From assembly GCA_000333855.2 (NCBI GenBank), contig CM007338.1, positions 258,470-291,851 on the forward strand: a stretch of 33,382 nucleotides of DNA, given 5' to 3'. Both the position numbers and the translations under genes were made by a program. This document shows, in pieces, positions 18,142 through 27,888 of this stretch (positions are counted from its first letter, which is position 1; each line of letters starts with the position of its first letter). The notes beneath the pieces were generated by a model. It was given only the letters and a program-made list of their open reading frames with translations. It was not told the origin of the DNA and did not search any database. Source of the DNA: Endotrypanum monterogeii. Taxonomy: Eukaryota > Euglenozoa > Kinetoplastea > Trypanosomatida > Trypanosomatidae.

Positions 18142-18957
18142 ATGGACACTTCTATTATGGTAGGTCAGTACACGCTCGGCAAGCAGATCGGGTCGGGCAA
18201 TTTTTCGAAGGTGCGGCTGGGTACAGACCCCCAGGGACACACCTGGGCTATCAAGATCGTGGACAAGCGACGTTTAAAAAAGGAAAACATGGAGGACCAG
18301 ATGCTTCGCGAGGTCGCCATCATGCGTAGCCTTCAGCAGCAGAATGTGGTGAAGCTGAAGGAGGTGTTGCAGTCAACCAACCATTATTATCTAGTCCTCG
18401 AGCTGGTCACCGGAGGGGAGCTCTTTGACAAAATTGTTGCCGCCAAACGCTTCGATGAGCCAACGGCACGTCGGTATTTTCACCAGCTCATCGCAGGGAT
18501 GTATTATTGCCACTCCAAGGGCTTTGCACACCGCGACCTGAAGCCGGAAAATCTACTCCTGGATGCGAGTGGCACTCTGAAAATTTCTGATTTTGGACTG
18601 AGCAACCTCCAGCAAGATGTTTTGCTTCAGACCATCTGCGGGACCCCAAACTATGTGGCGCCGGAGGTCCTCATGGAGCGTGGCTACAACGGTCTCTCCG
18701 CGGATATCTGGAGCTGTGGCGTTGTCCTCTATGTGATGCTTGCAGGACGTCTGCCATTTGAGGATCGAAACATGAACGTTCTCCTCAGCAAAATCGAGAG
18801 GGGTGAGTATCAAATGATTCGTCACATCAGCGATTCGGCCAAAGACCTCATCGCACACATGCTCACTGTCGACCCCCGCAAGCGCATCTCGATGGAGGAT
18901 GTCATCAACCACCCTTGGTTCCAGGTCAACTGGGATCCAAAGTTGCTCTCCACATAG
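18142..18957 (+). CDS. Minimal CAMKL-family (SNF1/CIPK-like) Ser/Thr kinase
   Basis: The 271-aa product is almost entirely a kinase domain. Visible elements are the glycine loop GSGNFSKV (17-24), lysine K38 in AIK, helix-C glutamate E57, catalytic HRDLKPEN (from 130), DFG (150-152), the activation segment TICGTPNYVAPE with T164 at the position phosphorylated in AMPK-related kinases, and IWSCGVVLYVMLAG. All catalytic residues are present, so it should be active. The sequence resembles SNF1/AMPK catalytic subunits and plant CIPKs, especially around LVTGGELFDKIV. It ends 11 residues after the HPWF motif, so the UBA, KA1 or NAF regulatory tails of its relatives are missing. A second ATG at codon 6 is possible. 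Substrates and regulation are unknown. Confidence 0.93.
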   Translation: MDTSIMVGQYTLGKQIGSGNFSKVRLGTDPQGHTWAIKIVDKRRLKKENMEDQMLREVAIMRSLQQQNVVKLKEVLQSTNHYYLVLELVTGGELFDKIVAAKRFDEPTARRYFHQLIAGMYYCHSKGFAHRDLKPENLLLDASGTLKISDFGLSNLQQDVLLQTICGTPNYVAPEVLMERGYNGLSADIWSCGVVLYVMLAGRLPFEDRNMNVLLSKIERGEYQMIRHISDSAKDLIAHMLTVDPRKRISMEDVINHPWFQVNWDPKLLST

Positions 18958-19970
18958 CCCGCGATGGTCGGGGGGGGGGACGGAGGCACGGTGGAGAGGG
19001 GGAGGATACGCATGAAGGCTGAGGCTGACAGGGAATATGGCCTCGTGTTCATCGACAATGCTCCTGCTACTAGACTCATTCCCCCTCCCTCTTCGCTAAC
19101 TCGGGATTGAGGATCCGTCTTGTCGACAAAAGAATGTAGCCATCTCTAGACATGAATGTGCTTCCCACTTCACCCCGCAAACAGTATAAACCCTGTGTCG
19201 TGAGAAAAAAAAAACCTGGCCATATTCGCATATTTCTCTTTCTCACACAGTTTGAGCTGTATTTTCGAAAAAAAAATATATATAAATATATATTATTATT
19301 ATTTTTTCACTATTTTTTTTTATGTCGGTTATTGTATGTTATTTCGAATGCTCATGTGTAAGTAACGATGAGCATACGTGTGCGTGTTGCATTTTTCTAA
19401 AAAAATGTTTTGTCATTGAGTACACACACCTTTCGCAGTGGTGGTGATGCAAAGAGGGGGGGTTGTTGTTGTTTAGCAATCGTATATTCCTCCTCCCCTT
19501 CACATGCATACACAGCTCCCTTTTCTGCAATTCTCTCTATCTATATATGTATATGCTTCTCAACCTTCGGGCAGAGCATCGATGCGTTTATGTATTACGC
19601 TACTCTTCAGGCACATACACACACACACACGCGCACACACCTCCTGTCTCTCCTCCCTCCCCTCCCCCCACTTTCATTGCACATCAGCTACAGTGATTCT
19701 GCTTCTCACTTCCCCTCCCCCCGACTTGTTCCGTTATTTTTCACAATTTCCTTCCTCGATAGTTGACATCATTTTGACGTTTGTCAGTGGTTTCACAATC
19801 ACATCTCCTAATTCCTCATATGTGTAGGCAAGAAGCTACTGCTGTGTTTCTCTGCATCGTAGGGTGGGCGTGTGTCTGTATCTATCCTGTGAATATCTGT
19901 ATTCCTATTTTCTGATCGTAAGGGGGTCTCGCGTACGCATTCATATTTGGTCCCTCACGTGGTTTGACTC

Positions 19971-20002
19971 CCCCCTCCCCTCCCCTCCCCTCCCCTCCCC
20001 TC
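19971..20002. repeat. CCCCT pentanucleotide repeat
   Basis: About six copies of CCCCT; G-rich on the complementary strand. Confidence 0.85.
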
Positions 20003-20304
20003 CGCCCTACACACGTTGCATTCGAGATTTTTTTTTTAATGCTTCTTTTTATATATTTTACTCGTATCTGACGTGGGGTGCGCAGGCCTTTCTGGGAGAT
20101 GACCTCATCCTTTCCTTCTCACGGGTGTTTTCTACAGAACACTTATGCACACATACGCCGCGTCTCTTCCCTTCCTTTCGTCTCCATTTCACTTTTTAAA
20201 AATGGTGAGCGCGGGCTTTTTTTTCCCCGGCGAGATGGACACGCTTCGCTGCTGGGTGCATGAGAAGAGATGTACGTGATCATGGACGTACGTCTACAAA
20301 ATCT

Positions 20305-20309
<5 letters not shown>

Positions 20310-20340
<31 letters not shown>
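20310..20340. repeat. TA microsatellite
   Basis: Near-perfect TA run. Confidence 0.85.
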
Positions 20341-20344
<4 letters not shown>

Positions 20345-20683
20345 CTTTACAGCTTCTCCACGTTGCGTTCTTTCTCCCTTTTCTGTTTTACCTTCATAGG
20401 TGGGTTCATCGCTCTCTTGATGTGCACGTGCTCTTTTCTTCGCTGTCGATATCGGACGTGTAGCGTGTCGACACAAATGTCGAGATGCCGTCATACATAT
20501 ATGTCATGTGCACACGTATATCTACATATATTTATTTGTATCATTTGACGGTTCGTACTCGTGGATCTTGCTGTGTGTGTATGTAGAAACTGATATCTGC
20601 TGGAGATGTGTTGTATACTTTATCCTTTTTTTTTTTTATCACTATCGTTTTTTTTCTTCATTTATTGGTAGTTTGGCGGCGTT

Positions 20684-20882
20684 GATATATATATTTATAT
20701 TTGATTTATTTATATATATATATATATTTGTATGACTTTGCTTTGTGCCGCTGTTACGTCGCTTTTCTTTTTTGAGGGTGTTTTGCACGTCTCTAAATAT
20801 CATACATATACATATATGTATATATATATATTATATGTATATGTATATATTTATATGTATATATATATATTTATATGTGTAT
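20684..20882. repeat. Two clustered AT-rich tracts
   Basis: Imperfect TA tracts at 20684-20729 and 20801-20882, separated by about 70 bp of mixed sequence. Confidence 0.75.
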
Positions 20883-21491
20883 GTCTGCGTGTATATAAAA
20901 TGAAGGGGAATTAAAGCATATCGCTTTCCTCCCTTATCTTGCCGCCCTGTGTATGCTGACATGTGTGTACACCCACGCGCGTTGGATGAACTCAAAGATG
21001 AGCAGAAGTGTCCACGAACACGCGTCACATGCCGTTCATTTTTCTCTTTTTTTGGATGTTATCAGTCTGCGACACAAGTTCATTCATATTTTGCTCATTT
21101 TCGATGCCTGTGTGTATATATAGCTGGTTATCTTGAGACAATATTAATGTGCGCGTGTGTGGGAGCAGTTGTGTGTCAGTCTCTGTGTACGTACAAGAGA
21201 GAGCGGTGAGACTATCGTTGCCTGCATTTCTTTTGCTCTCTGGATTTTTGTGATTGCTCATCTCACAGCAATAGAACAGCACAACATTTTTTGATCAAAG
21301 TCCCCATCCTTCCCTTCCCTTCCCTTCCCCACCTCTCACTCTTCGCAGGCCCACTCGCTTCCGACTTCGTTCAATTTCTCTCCACAAGATCGACAGCGAG
21401 GGGCACAACCACTGGGAGGGGGGGGTGGCCACAAATGGAGTGTATATGCCGCGGCTCACATCTTCATCGACATGTTCGGACACTAAAGAAT

Positions 21492-21522
<31 letters not shown>

Positions 21523-22008
21523 AACAAAAAAGCACATGTGTCTCTCAGGCCGTGCTGCACCCTTCTCCTTCTTTTACCTATAAGGATATGCTGTGCACGT
21601 AAATTTTATGGAAGGGGGCAAACCTTCAGTGGGAAGGCCAAACAGTCTGTGGAGGGAGGTAGAGAAGATTAAAAAAAAAGAGAAAATAGTGCTTCTACTT
21701 GTTAACGTCGGTCTTCGGGAAGCGTGCGTGCTTTTACTCACGCTTGACAGGACTCGGCTCTCTCTTACTCATGACAGGGTGGCAGTGATCATCGATCTCC
21801 TCCGGTAGTCTTTCATGGAGCCCCCTCTCCTCCTCACCCACACCACTGAGCAATCATTCCCCTCTCCCCTGAAAAAAAAAAAAAACACACACACACGCAC
21901 ACGCGCACACACACAAGGGAAATTTGCACGGATATTTCTCGACTTCGACTTGCACTTTTACCTCTCCCCCTTTTCTTTCTCCTGGTTCATTTGTTCTCGG
22001 TCTTTTAT

Positions 22009-22011
22009 ACA

Positions 22012-22081
<70 letters not shown>
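22009..22081. repeat. Compound CA-TA microsatellite
   Basis: A CA run (22009-22042) passes directly into a TA run (22043-22081). Confidence 0.9.
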
Positions 22082-22463
22082 CAGCAAGAGTGAGTTGTGG
22101 TCCTCCGTGGATTTCACTTGTTTTTTTTTGTCGTTGTTATGGATCTTTTTTTTTTCCATTCGTGGTTCGCTTGGCCCATCAGCTCATCTCTACTCCCCTC
22201 CCCCCCCTCGTCCTTGAAACCCTTTTTTTTTTTCGTGTGTGTGAACTTCATAAAGAGAGACACACACACACATACACACACACAGGAACAACATCGTTTT
22301 CACTCCCCCTCTTGTTTGTATGTGCGTGTCAACCCCTATACATCTACGCGACTCTGACGCCACAGTTCACAAGATAAGGTCTAGTATAACAGACCTGTGC
22401 TAGACGCTAGGGTACATACTCCTCAGTCAACGAAAGCGCATCGACTTACCCCCCTCCCCCCTA

Positions 22464-22563
22464 CACACACACACACACACACCGCCGTAACCGCTCTCTT
22501 TCTGCCTCCCTGTCTTTCACAGCCCTTTTTTTTTGTTCTTGATCTGTGTGCGTGTGTGTGTGT
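22464..22563. repeat. CA repeat and TG repeat in inverted arrangement
   Basis: A CA run (22464-22483) and a TG-rich run (about 22546-22563) lie about 60 nt apart and can pair in the transcript. Confidence 0.7.
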
Positions 22564-23294
22564 CTCTCTCTGGGAGCTCCCCAGACAGCGTCAGTGTGTA
22601 GTGTAGTCGGGTCTATTTAAATTGAGCGCCTTTATATTGTCAACCGCCCTGTCATATATATATATATATATATACTCTGGTGGTGCGAGCCTTGGGGGCG
22701 TGTATTCAGTGGGTTTCGGCATTTCTCCCCTTCTCGCTTTCGATCTTTGTGTGCGTGTGTGTGTGTGCGTGTGTGTGTTTCTTCTTCTTTTTCAGCATAC
22801 AGAAGAGCACCCCTCCCTTCCCTTGTTTCGTTATCACATCACTGCGTATTATTGGGTGCGCGTGTGTGCCACAAGTCGGTGTCCTGTGCCATCACTCCTC
22901 CCCATCCCCCCCCCCTCCACACGCTTTTGTATTACAGCGGGTTTTATCTCTCTGTCGGTCTGTCTCCTCCAGTGTCCTTATTCTTCACAGTCAAGTGAAG
23001 TCACCATCGTTTTTTTTTTTCTGGTCTGCAACGGGGGACACCGAGCCGATACAGATCATCAGTGTACAGGCTCAGAAGGGAAAAAAAACTGCACTGGACG
23101 GCGAGTAGGTGTGTAGCAGTGGTGTGACGTGCTGTTCTGGGGGTTGTGGCCGCGTCGCTAAAGGTGTTTTGATCGATATCAGACGAGGCGCTTATTAAGT
23201 GGGTCCTGTTGCTGTTACTCTCATCATTAGTGTTAAACGGTCGCTCTGATCGGCGTACTCGTCGGATTTTTTTTTTTTTGGCTCGGTGTCGGCG

Positions 23295-23408
23295 CGTTTT
23301 TTTTTTTTTTGTTTCTTCTTTCTGCCTTGTGGTGTGCGCAGAGAAAAAAAAAAGGAAAGGGACTGTCGCTTTGGAGGAGGATCTTTTATTTATCTATTTT
23401 TCTTCCAG
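23295..23408 (+). promoter_or_regulatory. Candidate trans-splice acceptors for the Sestrin-like gene
   Basis: A T-rich tract (about 23297-23333) is followed by GCGCAG with AG at 23340-23341. A second pyrimidine-rich tract ends in CTTCCAG with AG at 23407-23408. Either choice keeps the TA repeat at 23441-23543 in the 5' UTR. Confidence 0.5.
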
Positions 23409-23440
23409 GATTTCAATTTACTCAACTACTCCCCCCTCTC

Positions 23441-23493
23441 ATATATATATATATATATATTTATATATATTTATATATATTTATATATATTTA

Positions 23494-23527
<34 letters not shown>

Positions 23528-23543
23528 AATATAAATATATATA
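23441..23543. repeat. TA-rich repeat just upstream of the Sestrin-like start codon
   Basis: About 100 bp of TA with interspersed TTTA steps, ending 14 nt before the ATG at 23558. The reading frame is open through it, giving a spurious Ile-Tyr N-terminal extension. Confidence 0.9.
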
Positions 23544-23557
23544 AGTTTTTCGCCCTC

Positions 23558-26500
23558 ATGCAAGGTATCACGACGTCTTCGGTGTCTGCGCACGCCAGTG
23601 GAGGACACTGGAGCGAGCACTCAAGCCCCAGTGAAGACGATGCAGCCACTATATTAGAGGTGCTTCATGACTTTACGTGGTACAGCGCGATGCTTCTCTC
23701 GCACATCTATGCACTAGAGCATGCGCAACTAGAGCGGGCAGTCGCAACCGAGGAAAGCCGTCGCCATTCTACAGCAGTACACAGTCCCCAGCTGCTGATT
23801 ACCGCTGCAGTGGAGGCTGTGAACGCCCCTGCTGACGTGCCGTCGGCATCAGCCGCAGCGACGCCAGGAAAACTGTGTGAACGCGATGAGACCCCTGGTC
23901 TCGATGGCGGCAGTGAAGGCGGTGCTTCTGCCTTTCCATCGATACCGTCGTCTATACCACTTGAGGGCATCGAGTCACAGAAGCTGTCGCACCATTCCTC
24001 ACAGCATCGACCTCATATATTTATGGGTTTCTCTGCAGCTGGTGATGCAACAACAGCGAGTGCAATGGATTTGCTTCTTTCGGATTCTGCCACGCGATGG
24101 ACGCCTCCACAGGTTGCCAAGGCCCCAGGGTCGTCCGTTGCTGTTGCTCCTCCTTCCCCTGCTACTGCACCAACTGCCGCCGCAAAGGCAGGTGGGCTAG
24201 ATAGCACCATCACAGCGTTGTTGGCTGTTTTCGATCATTATTACTTTCCCTCGGAGCTGTTCCAGACATGTGACCAAGTCTCACCGGGCGTAGGCGAGGA
24301 GCACCACACGCGGGGAGAAGATACTCCCACACCTGTCGGTGCTGGTCTCACCCCGCAATGTGCAGCAGTCGCAGCAGATAGCGTGGCGCCCCTCTCTGAG
24401 GCGGGCCCCACCTCCGCCGAAGCGGCTGACATGAGTGAGGGAGCGGGCGGTACTGCACCTCGAGTGACTGCTGATGCGTTACGAGAGGTTTTTCACGCTC
24501 TTTTACTTGTGGGTCAACGCTGCGCCGTGTTTGCTCTGATGTACCGCGGCATCAGCGGTGGCGGCGGCGGTGGTGACCATGAAGCGAGCAGTAGAAGCCA
24601 ACGCCGCTCTTCCATGGGTGACGGGCATCCGTTCAGGACCACGGTTACCGGCTCGAGGGATGATTTAGCAGGGACGGGCTTGTTCTCCGAGGAGGACACC
24701 AGTGGCTCTGAGGCCGTCCAGAAAGCAGCCTCCGCGTCGTTGCAGTTTCTTTTACAGCTCGCATGCAGCTGCCCGTGTGCTTCTCTTGCGTATGCGGCGC
24801 AACTCTGCGTTGCGCACGCGTTGGCTGTGGTTGCACAGCCGCGCAGTTTTGCTGGCCAATGTGCACGTCAGCAGTTGCTGCGCTACTTGCCGACACTGCA
24901 GTCACAGTGTTGCTCTACATCAGCTGCCGATGCAGGTCTGAGTAACACCGCTGCTGCTGGGCCACAGCACAGCCGCATCCAAAACAGTGCTGGGAGTAGT
25001 TCAACTGTATCTGCGACGAGCACCACCAGCAACACGAACTATCATGTTCCCGCAACACAATACGTGCGACCTGAGGACGTGATGCTGTGGTTCGACTCTG
25101 CGGGCGAGGTGCATTTGATGACTGCTCAGGGGTGGTGGGATACTCAACAAGGGCAGCTCAGCGCGACATACCTCGCGTACTGCAGCCCCCTCCCGACGAC
25201 GACTGCACTTCCGACGGTGCAGCGCCTTCTTATGGAAGAGGAGGCTTACATGGGGCCCAAAGGAAGCGCCGCCTCCGTGCTCAAGTCGGTCTTGGAGGCG
25301 GTAGCGACTGAAGTCACTCATAACGCCCACGTTATCACAGGCTCACCGACATCGCGGGCACACTCGTTTTTGCGATGGCGCCGCGACCTTCGCCACGGCG
25401 GTGGTGTCAGTGGTGCTGAGTTTCGCTCCGTCACAGGTGACAACGCCGACCACACCTCAAGCGAGCGCGAACCACGTCGATCACCCATAGTTCCCAGCGC
25501 TTCTTCCACACTGACCGCAGCCAGAGGATCCGGCGCTTCCATGAGGCGCGCCAAAAGCGACACGGCCGAAGTGGCACCGACACGATTCTCGAAGGCGGCG
25601 AAACGACGCCGCGCACTCCTCTTCGCGCTCGCCCACAGTCATCTACTTCCCTCTCCGTCGTTGCTTGCCACCTCGAAGACGCTGCTTTACGGTGTCTTCA
25701 CAGATGGCGGGGAGTGCCCTTCGTACTACAAGCTTCTCTCCCTCTACCCCGAGGTGCTCCGCGCACACCACGCGGCGTTGCACTACGTCCTCTTTGCAGA
25801 CGGTCCACTCTCGGTGGACGTGCGCCTGATGATCGCGGCCATGGCCGCGAGCAGGCACCGCTGTGAGTACCTTGTCTCACGCTTCTCTGCTCTGCTATTA
25901 CGGTACGCGGATGAGGAGATGCTGGAGGAAGATGTAGAGGAGGACTCTGGCGGCACTGGCGCTGGGTGCGGTATGATGCGTGGGGATCACTACGGCGGCC
26001 TCTACAACAGTGGTGATGCTCGAGGCCACGCAGCGTTCCCTGGTCGGGAGGCTGTCGGGGCGTACGACGACGACAGTCCCAACTCTGCAGACCACTCGAT
26101 ATATCGGCGGGAGCAGCAGCAGCAGCGCACCACCTACGCGGCGGCTGCAGGTTACGTCCGTGGCAAGTCTCGACATCGCTGGATCACGCACGGCCCGCCT
26201 GCGCGTTTGCGCGTCGCTCAGCACTTTATTGCCCTCGCCGCCCACACGCCGTGGACACTGGGCGAGGCAGAAGTACGAGATGTGCTGGCGTACGGTTGGA
26301 CCATACCGGAGGTATTTCAGCTTGTGGCTATTGTGGCGCAGGTTGTGCCGCTTTGTGGTTTTGTCATGGGCCTCTTTGTGCCGGCGGAGCCGTGGGTGAT
26401 GACATTGCTTCCGCTGGAGGTTGTGGAGGGGCTGGGTCATCGTGCCGTGACGGAAGACGCTCAGAGCAGCGGGCAGCGCCGCTTCGCCGGGGGTTCTAGT

Positions 26501-27412
26501 GGCGACCGTACCGGTAAGGCCATCAGCTGTCCCAGCCCCTCCCCCCCGCATCACCTCGGCGCTTCCAGTGGCCCCGGTGACGAAGTTCGTAATTCCACCC
26601 GCGGTGCGCCGCCGCCGGTGGATTCAAAAGATGTTTACCGCCGGTTTGCTGGAGACGACAACGTGGTGAGTGAGCAGCGCATCAAGGGCGGCGCCGCTGC
26701 CGGTAGTCTGCAAACGCTGTGGCGCAGTCAGTTCACATGGAATGAGGTGGGTGCGACGTCGATGGAGCAGTACTACCCGGGTGCTGCTACACTTTTGAAT
26801 GAAGAAATCGAGTGCTACTTCGACGTGGTGCGACAATTGACCAAGGCGGATTGTGTGGGGCTGATGAGTCCCGAGTACACCCCCTCATACGCGTTCCGGT
26901 CTCTTCACCTCTATGTGCAAAATCTTGTTGGCTTCATGGTGGAGGACTACCCCTACAACGACATCAACAAGGTGCTTCGACGCCCGGCCAAGTGGTTTGC
27001 CCAAGTACTCACCATGCGCCCCGAGACACTGTCCCGTAGCGAGGTGCTTCGGTGGTACGTACCAGCGATTCCACTCGTCGGAAAGACGTGCGACATGAGT
27101 CCCGAATCTTCGCTCGTAACTCACCAGCTCAAGCGCGAGATCGAACTGCTGTCTGTGGTGGACCATGCGCAGGGTGGTCACCGTGGTGGCATCGAGGCAG
27201 CCAGTACACATCCTGATGATAGTGATACGCCACCACCTACTCCCACTGAAGCCGCGTTGCGCGCGGCAGAGGCGGAGGCCCTGCAGACAGCTTTAACCCT
27301 CCAGGACGAGCGAGTGCTCTTGCTGATTGCCCTCGCCACAATGGTGGCCCGCAAGGAAGGTCTTCTCCATATTCTTCTTCGACCTGTATGCGCAGTGTTG
27401 AGCAATATGTGA
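23558..27412 (+). CDS. Sestrin-family protein, divergent and extended
   Basis: Predicted 1284 aa against about 480-550 in animal Sestrins. About 720 N-terminal residues are Ala/Ser-rich and mostly unassignable, with helical segments such as EVFHALLLVGQRCAVFALMY. The Sestrin core starts at about 723 (KLLSLYPEVL), then DGPLSVD and MIAAMAASRHRCEYLV. This parallels the human SESN2 N-terminal AhpD-like domain; C769 and Y771 match its catalytic Cys and Tyr, but the following His is Phe (F776). A low-complexity insert (about 788-870) precedes a second conserved block around HTPWTLGEAEV (W899). After another linker, the C-terminal domain runs from FTWNEVG (1059) through EDYPYNDINKVL (1129) to MRPETLSR. 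Sestrins restrain TORC1 through GATOR2 and act in oxidative stress. The family call is strong from ordered matches; function here is inferred. The start is the first ATG in frame after a TA repeat. Confidence 0.82.
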   Translation: MQGITTSSVSAHASGGHWSEHSSPSEDDAATILEVLHDFTWYSAMLLSHIYALEHAQLERAVATEESRRHSTAVHSPQLLITAAVEAVNAPADVPSASAAATPGKLCERDETPGLDGGSEGGASAFPSIPSSIPLEGIESQKLSHHSSQHRPHIFMGFSAAGDATTASAMDLLLSDSATRWTPPQVAKAPGSSVAVAPPSPATAPTAAAKAGGLDSTITALLAVFDHYYFPSELFQTCDQVSPGVGEEHHTRGEDTPTPVGAGLTPQCAAVAADSVAPLSEAGPTSAEAADMSEGAGGTAPRVTADALREVFHALLLVGQRCAVFALMYRGISGGGGGGDHEASSRSQRRSSMGDGHPFRTTVTGSRDDLAGTGLFSEEDTSGSEAVQKAASASLQFLLQLACSCPCASLAYAAQLCVAHALAVVAQPRSFAGQCARQQLLRYLPTLQSQCCSTSAADAGLSNTAAAGPQHSRIQNSAGSSSTVSATSTTSNTNYHVPATQYVRPEDVMLWFDSAGEVHLMTAQGWWDTQQGQLSATYLAYCSPLPTTTALPTVQRLLMEEEAYMGPKGSAASVLKSVLEAVATEVTHNAHVITGSPTSRAHSFLRWRRDLRHGGGVSGAEFRSVTGDNADHTSSEREPRRSPIVPSASSTLTAARGSGASMRRAKSDTAEVAPTRFSKAAKRRRALLFALAHSHLLPSPSLLATSKTLLYGVFTDGGECPSYYKLLSLYPEVLRAHHAALHYVLFADGPLSVDVRLMIAAMAASRHRCEYLVSRFSALLLRYADEEMLEEDVEEDSGGTGAGCGMMRGDHYGGLYNSGDARGHAAFPGREAVGAYDDDSPNSADHSIYRREQQQQRTTYAAAAGYVRGKSRHRWITHGPPARLRVAQHFIALAAHTPWTLGEAEVRDVLAYGWTIPEVFQLVAIVAQVVPLCGFVMGLFVPAEPWVMTLLPLEVVEGLGHRAVTEDAQSSGQRRFAGGSSGDRTGKAISCPSPSPPHHLGASSGPGDEVRNSTRGAPPPVDSKDVYRRFAGDDNVVSEQRIKGGAAAGSLQTLWRSQFTWNEVGATSMEQYYPGAATLLNEEIECYFDVVRQLTKADCVGLMSPEYTPSYAFRSLHLYVQNLVGFMVEDYPYNDINKVLRRPAKWFAQVLTMRPETLSRSEVLRWYVPAIPLVGKTCDMSPESSLVTHQLKREIELLSVVDHAQGGHRGGIEAASTHPDDSDTPPPTPTEAALRAAEAEALQTALTLQDERVLLLIALATMVARKEGLLHILLRPVCAVLSNM

Positions 27413-27841
27413 GTAGCATCGGGCTGCTGCGACCGACGAGCAGTACTACGTAAGTCTGCCCTCACTTTCCCTGGTTGAATATGCATCTGATAGCGGATGT
27501 GCATGCCGCCGGCAGGAGGAAGTGTGTGTGTGTGTGTGATAGGTATCCCATCAGTGTTTTCTGTTTTTTTTTTTCCAAAACATTGGGAATGCATGCATGA
27601 GAATGATTGTGGCCCGTGCAGCGGAGGTAAGCACGGACCGCTCGGAGTTATTCTTTGTGTTGGCGGATGTTCTCAGTTTTATTCTGCCTCACGGGGCGCG
27701 GAGGATCATTCCCCCCACCCCCTTTCCGACCACCCCCTCAAAAAAAAAACAAAAAAAAGAGTCCTTTAAGCTGTGTACACCGTTTTGTTATGACGGGCTT
27801 ATTTTTTTGGCCCAGCCCTCACCCCCTCCTCCCTCCCCGAT

Positions 27842-27855
27842 CACACACACACACA

Positions 27856-27886
<31 letters not shown>

Positions 27887-27888
27887 CG
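27842..27888. repeat. Double CA microsatellite
   Basis: Two CA runs joined by a CC interruption near 27861. Confidence 0.9.

Larger units (their letters stand above)
18958..23557. other. 4.6-kb low-complexity spacer before the Sestrin-like gene
   Basis: No gene is supported. It holds TA-rich tracts (19276-19304, 20310-20340, 20684-20729, 20801-20882, 22043-22081, 22654-22674, 23441-23543), CA repeats (about 21494-21518, 22009-22042, 22464-22483), TG repeats (22546-22563, 22747-22777), a CCCCT repeat (19971-20002) and many T runs. Open frames on either strand encode repeat-derived peptides only. It probably comprises the kinase 3' UTR and the 5' UTR of the next gene. Confidence 0.65.

Noticed and set aside
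23309..23557. 83-residue extension of the Sestrin-like protein
   Set aside because: TTG start and Ile-Tyr residues from a TA repeat; no ATG in frame before 23558.
27842..27888. Regular short repeats resembling a CRISPR array
   Set aside because: Plain dinucleotide microsatellite in a eukaryotic genome, without spacers.
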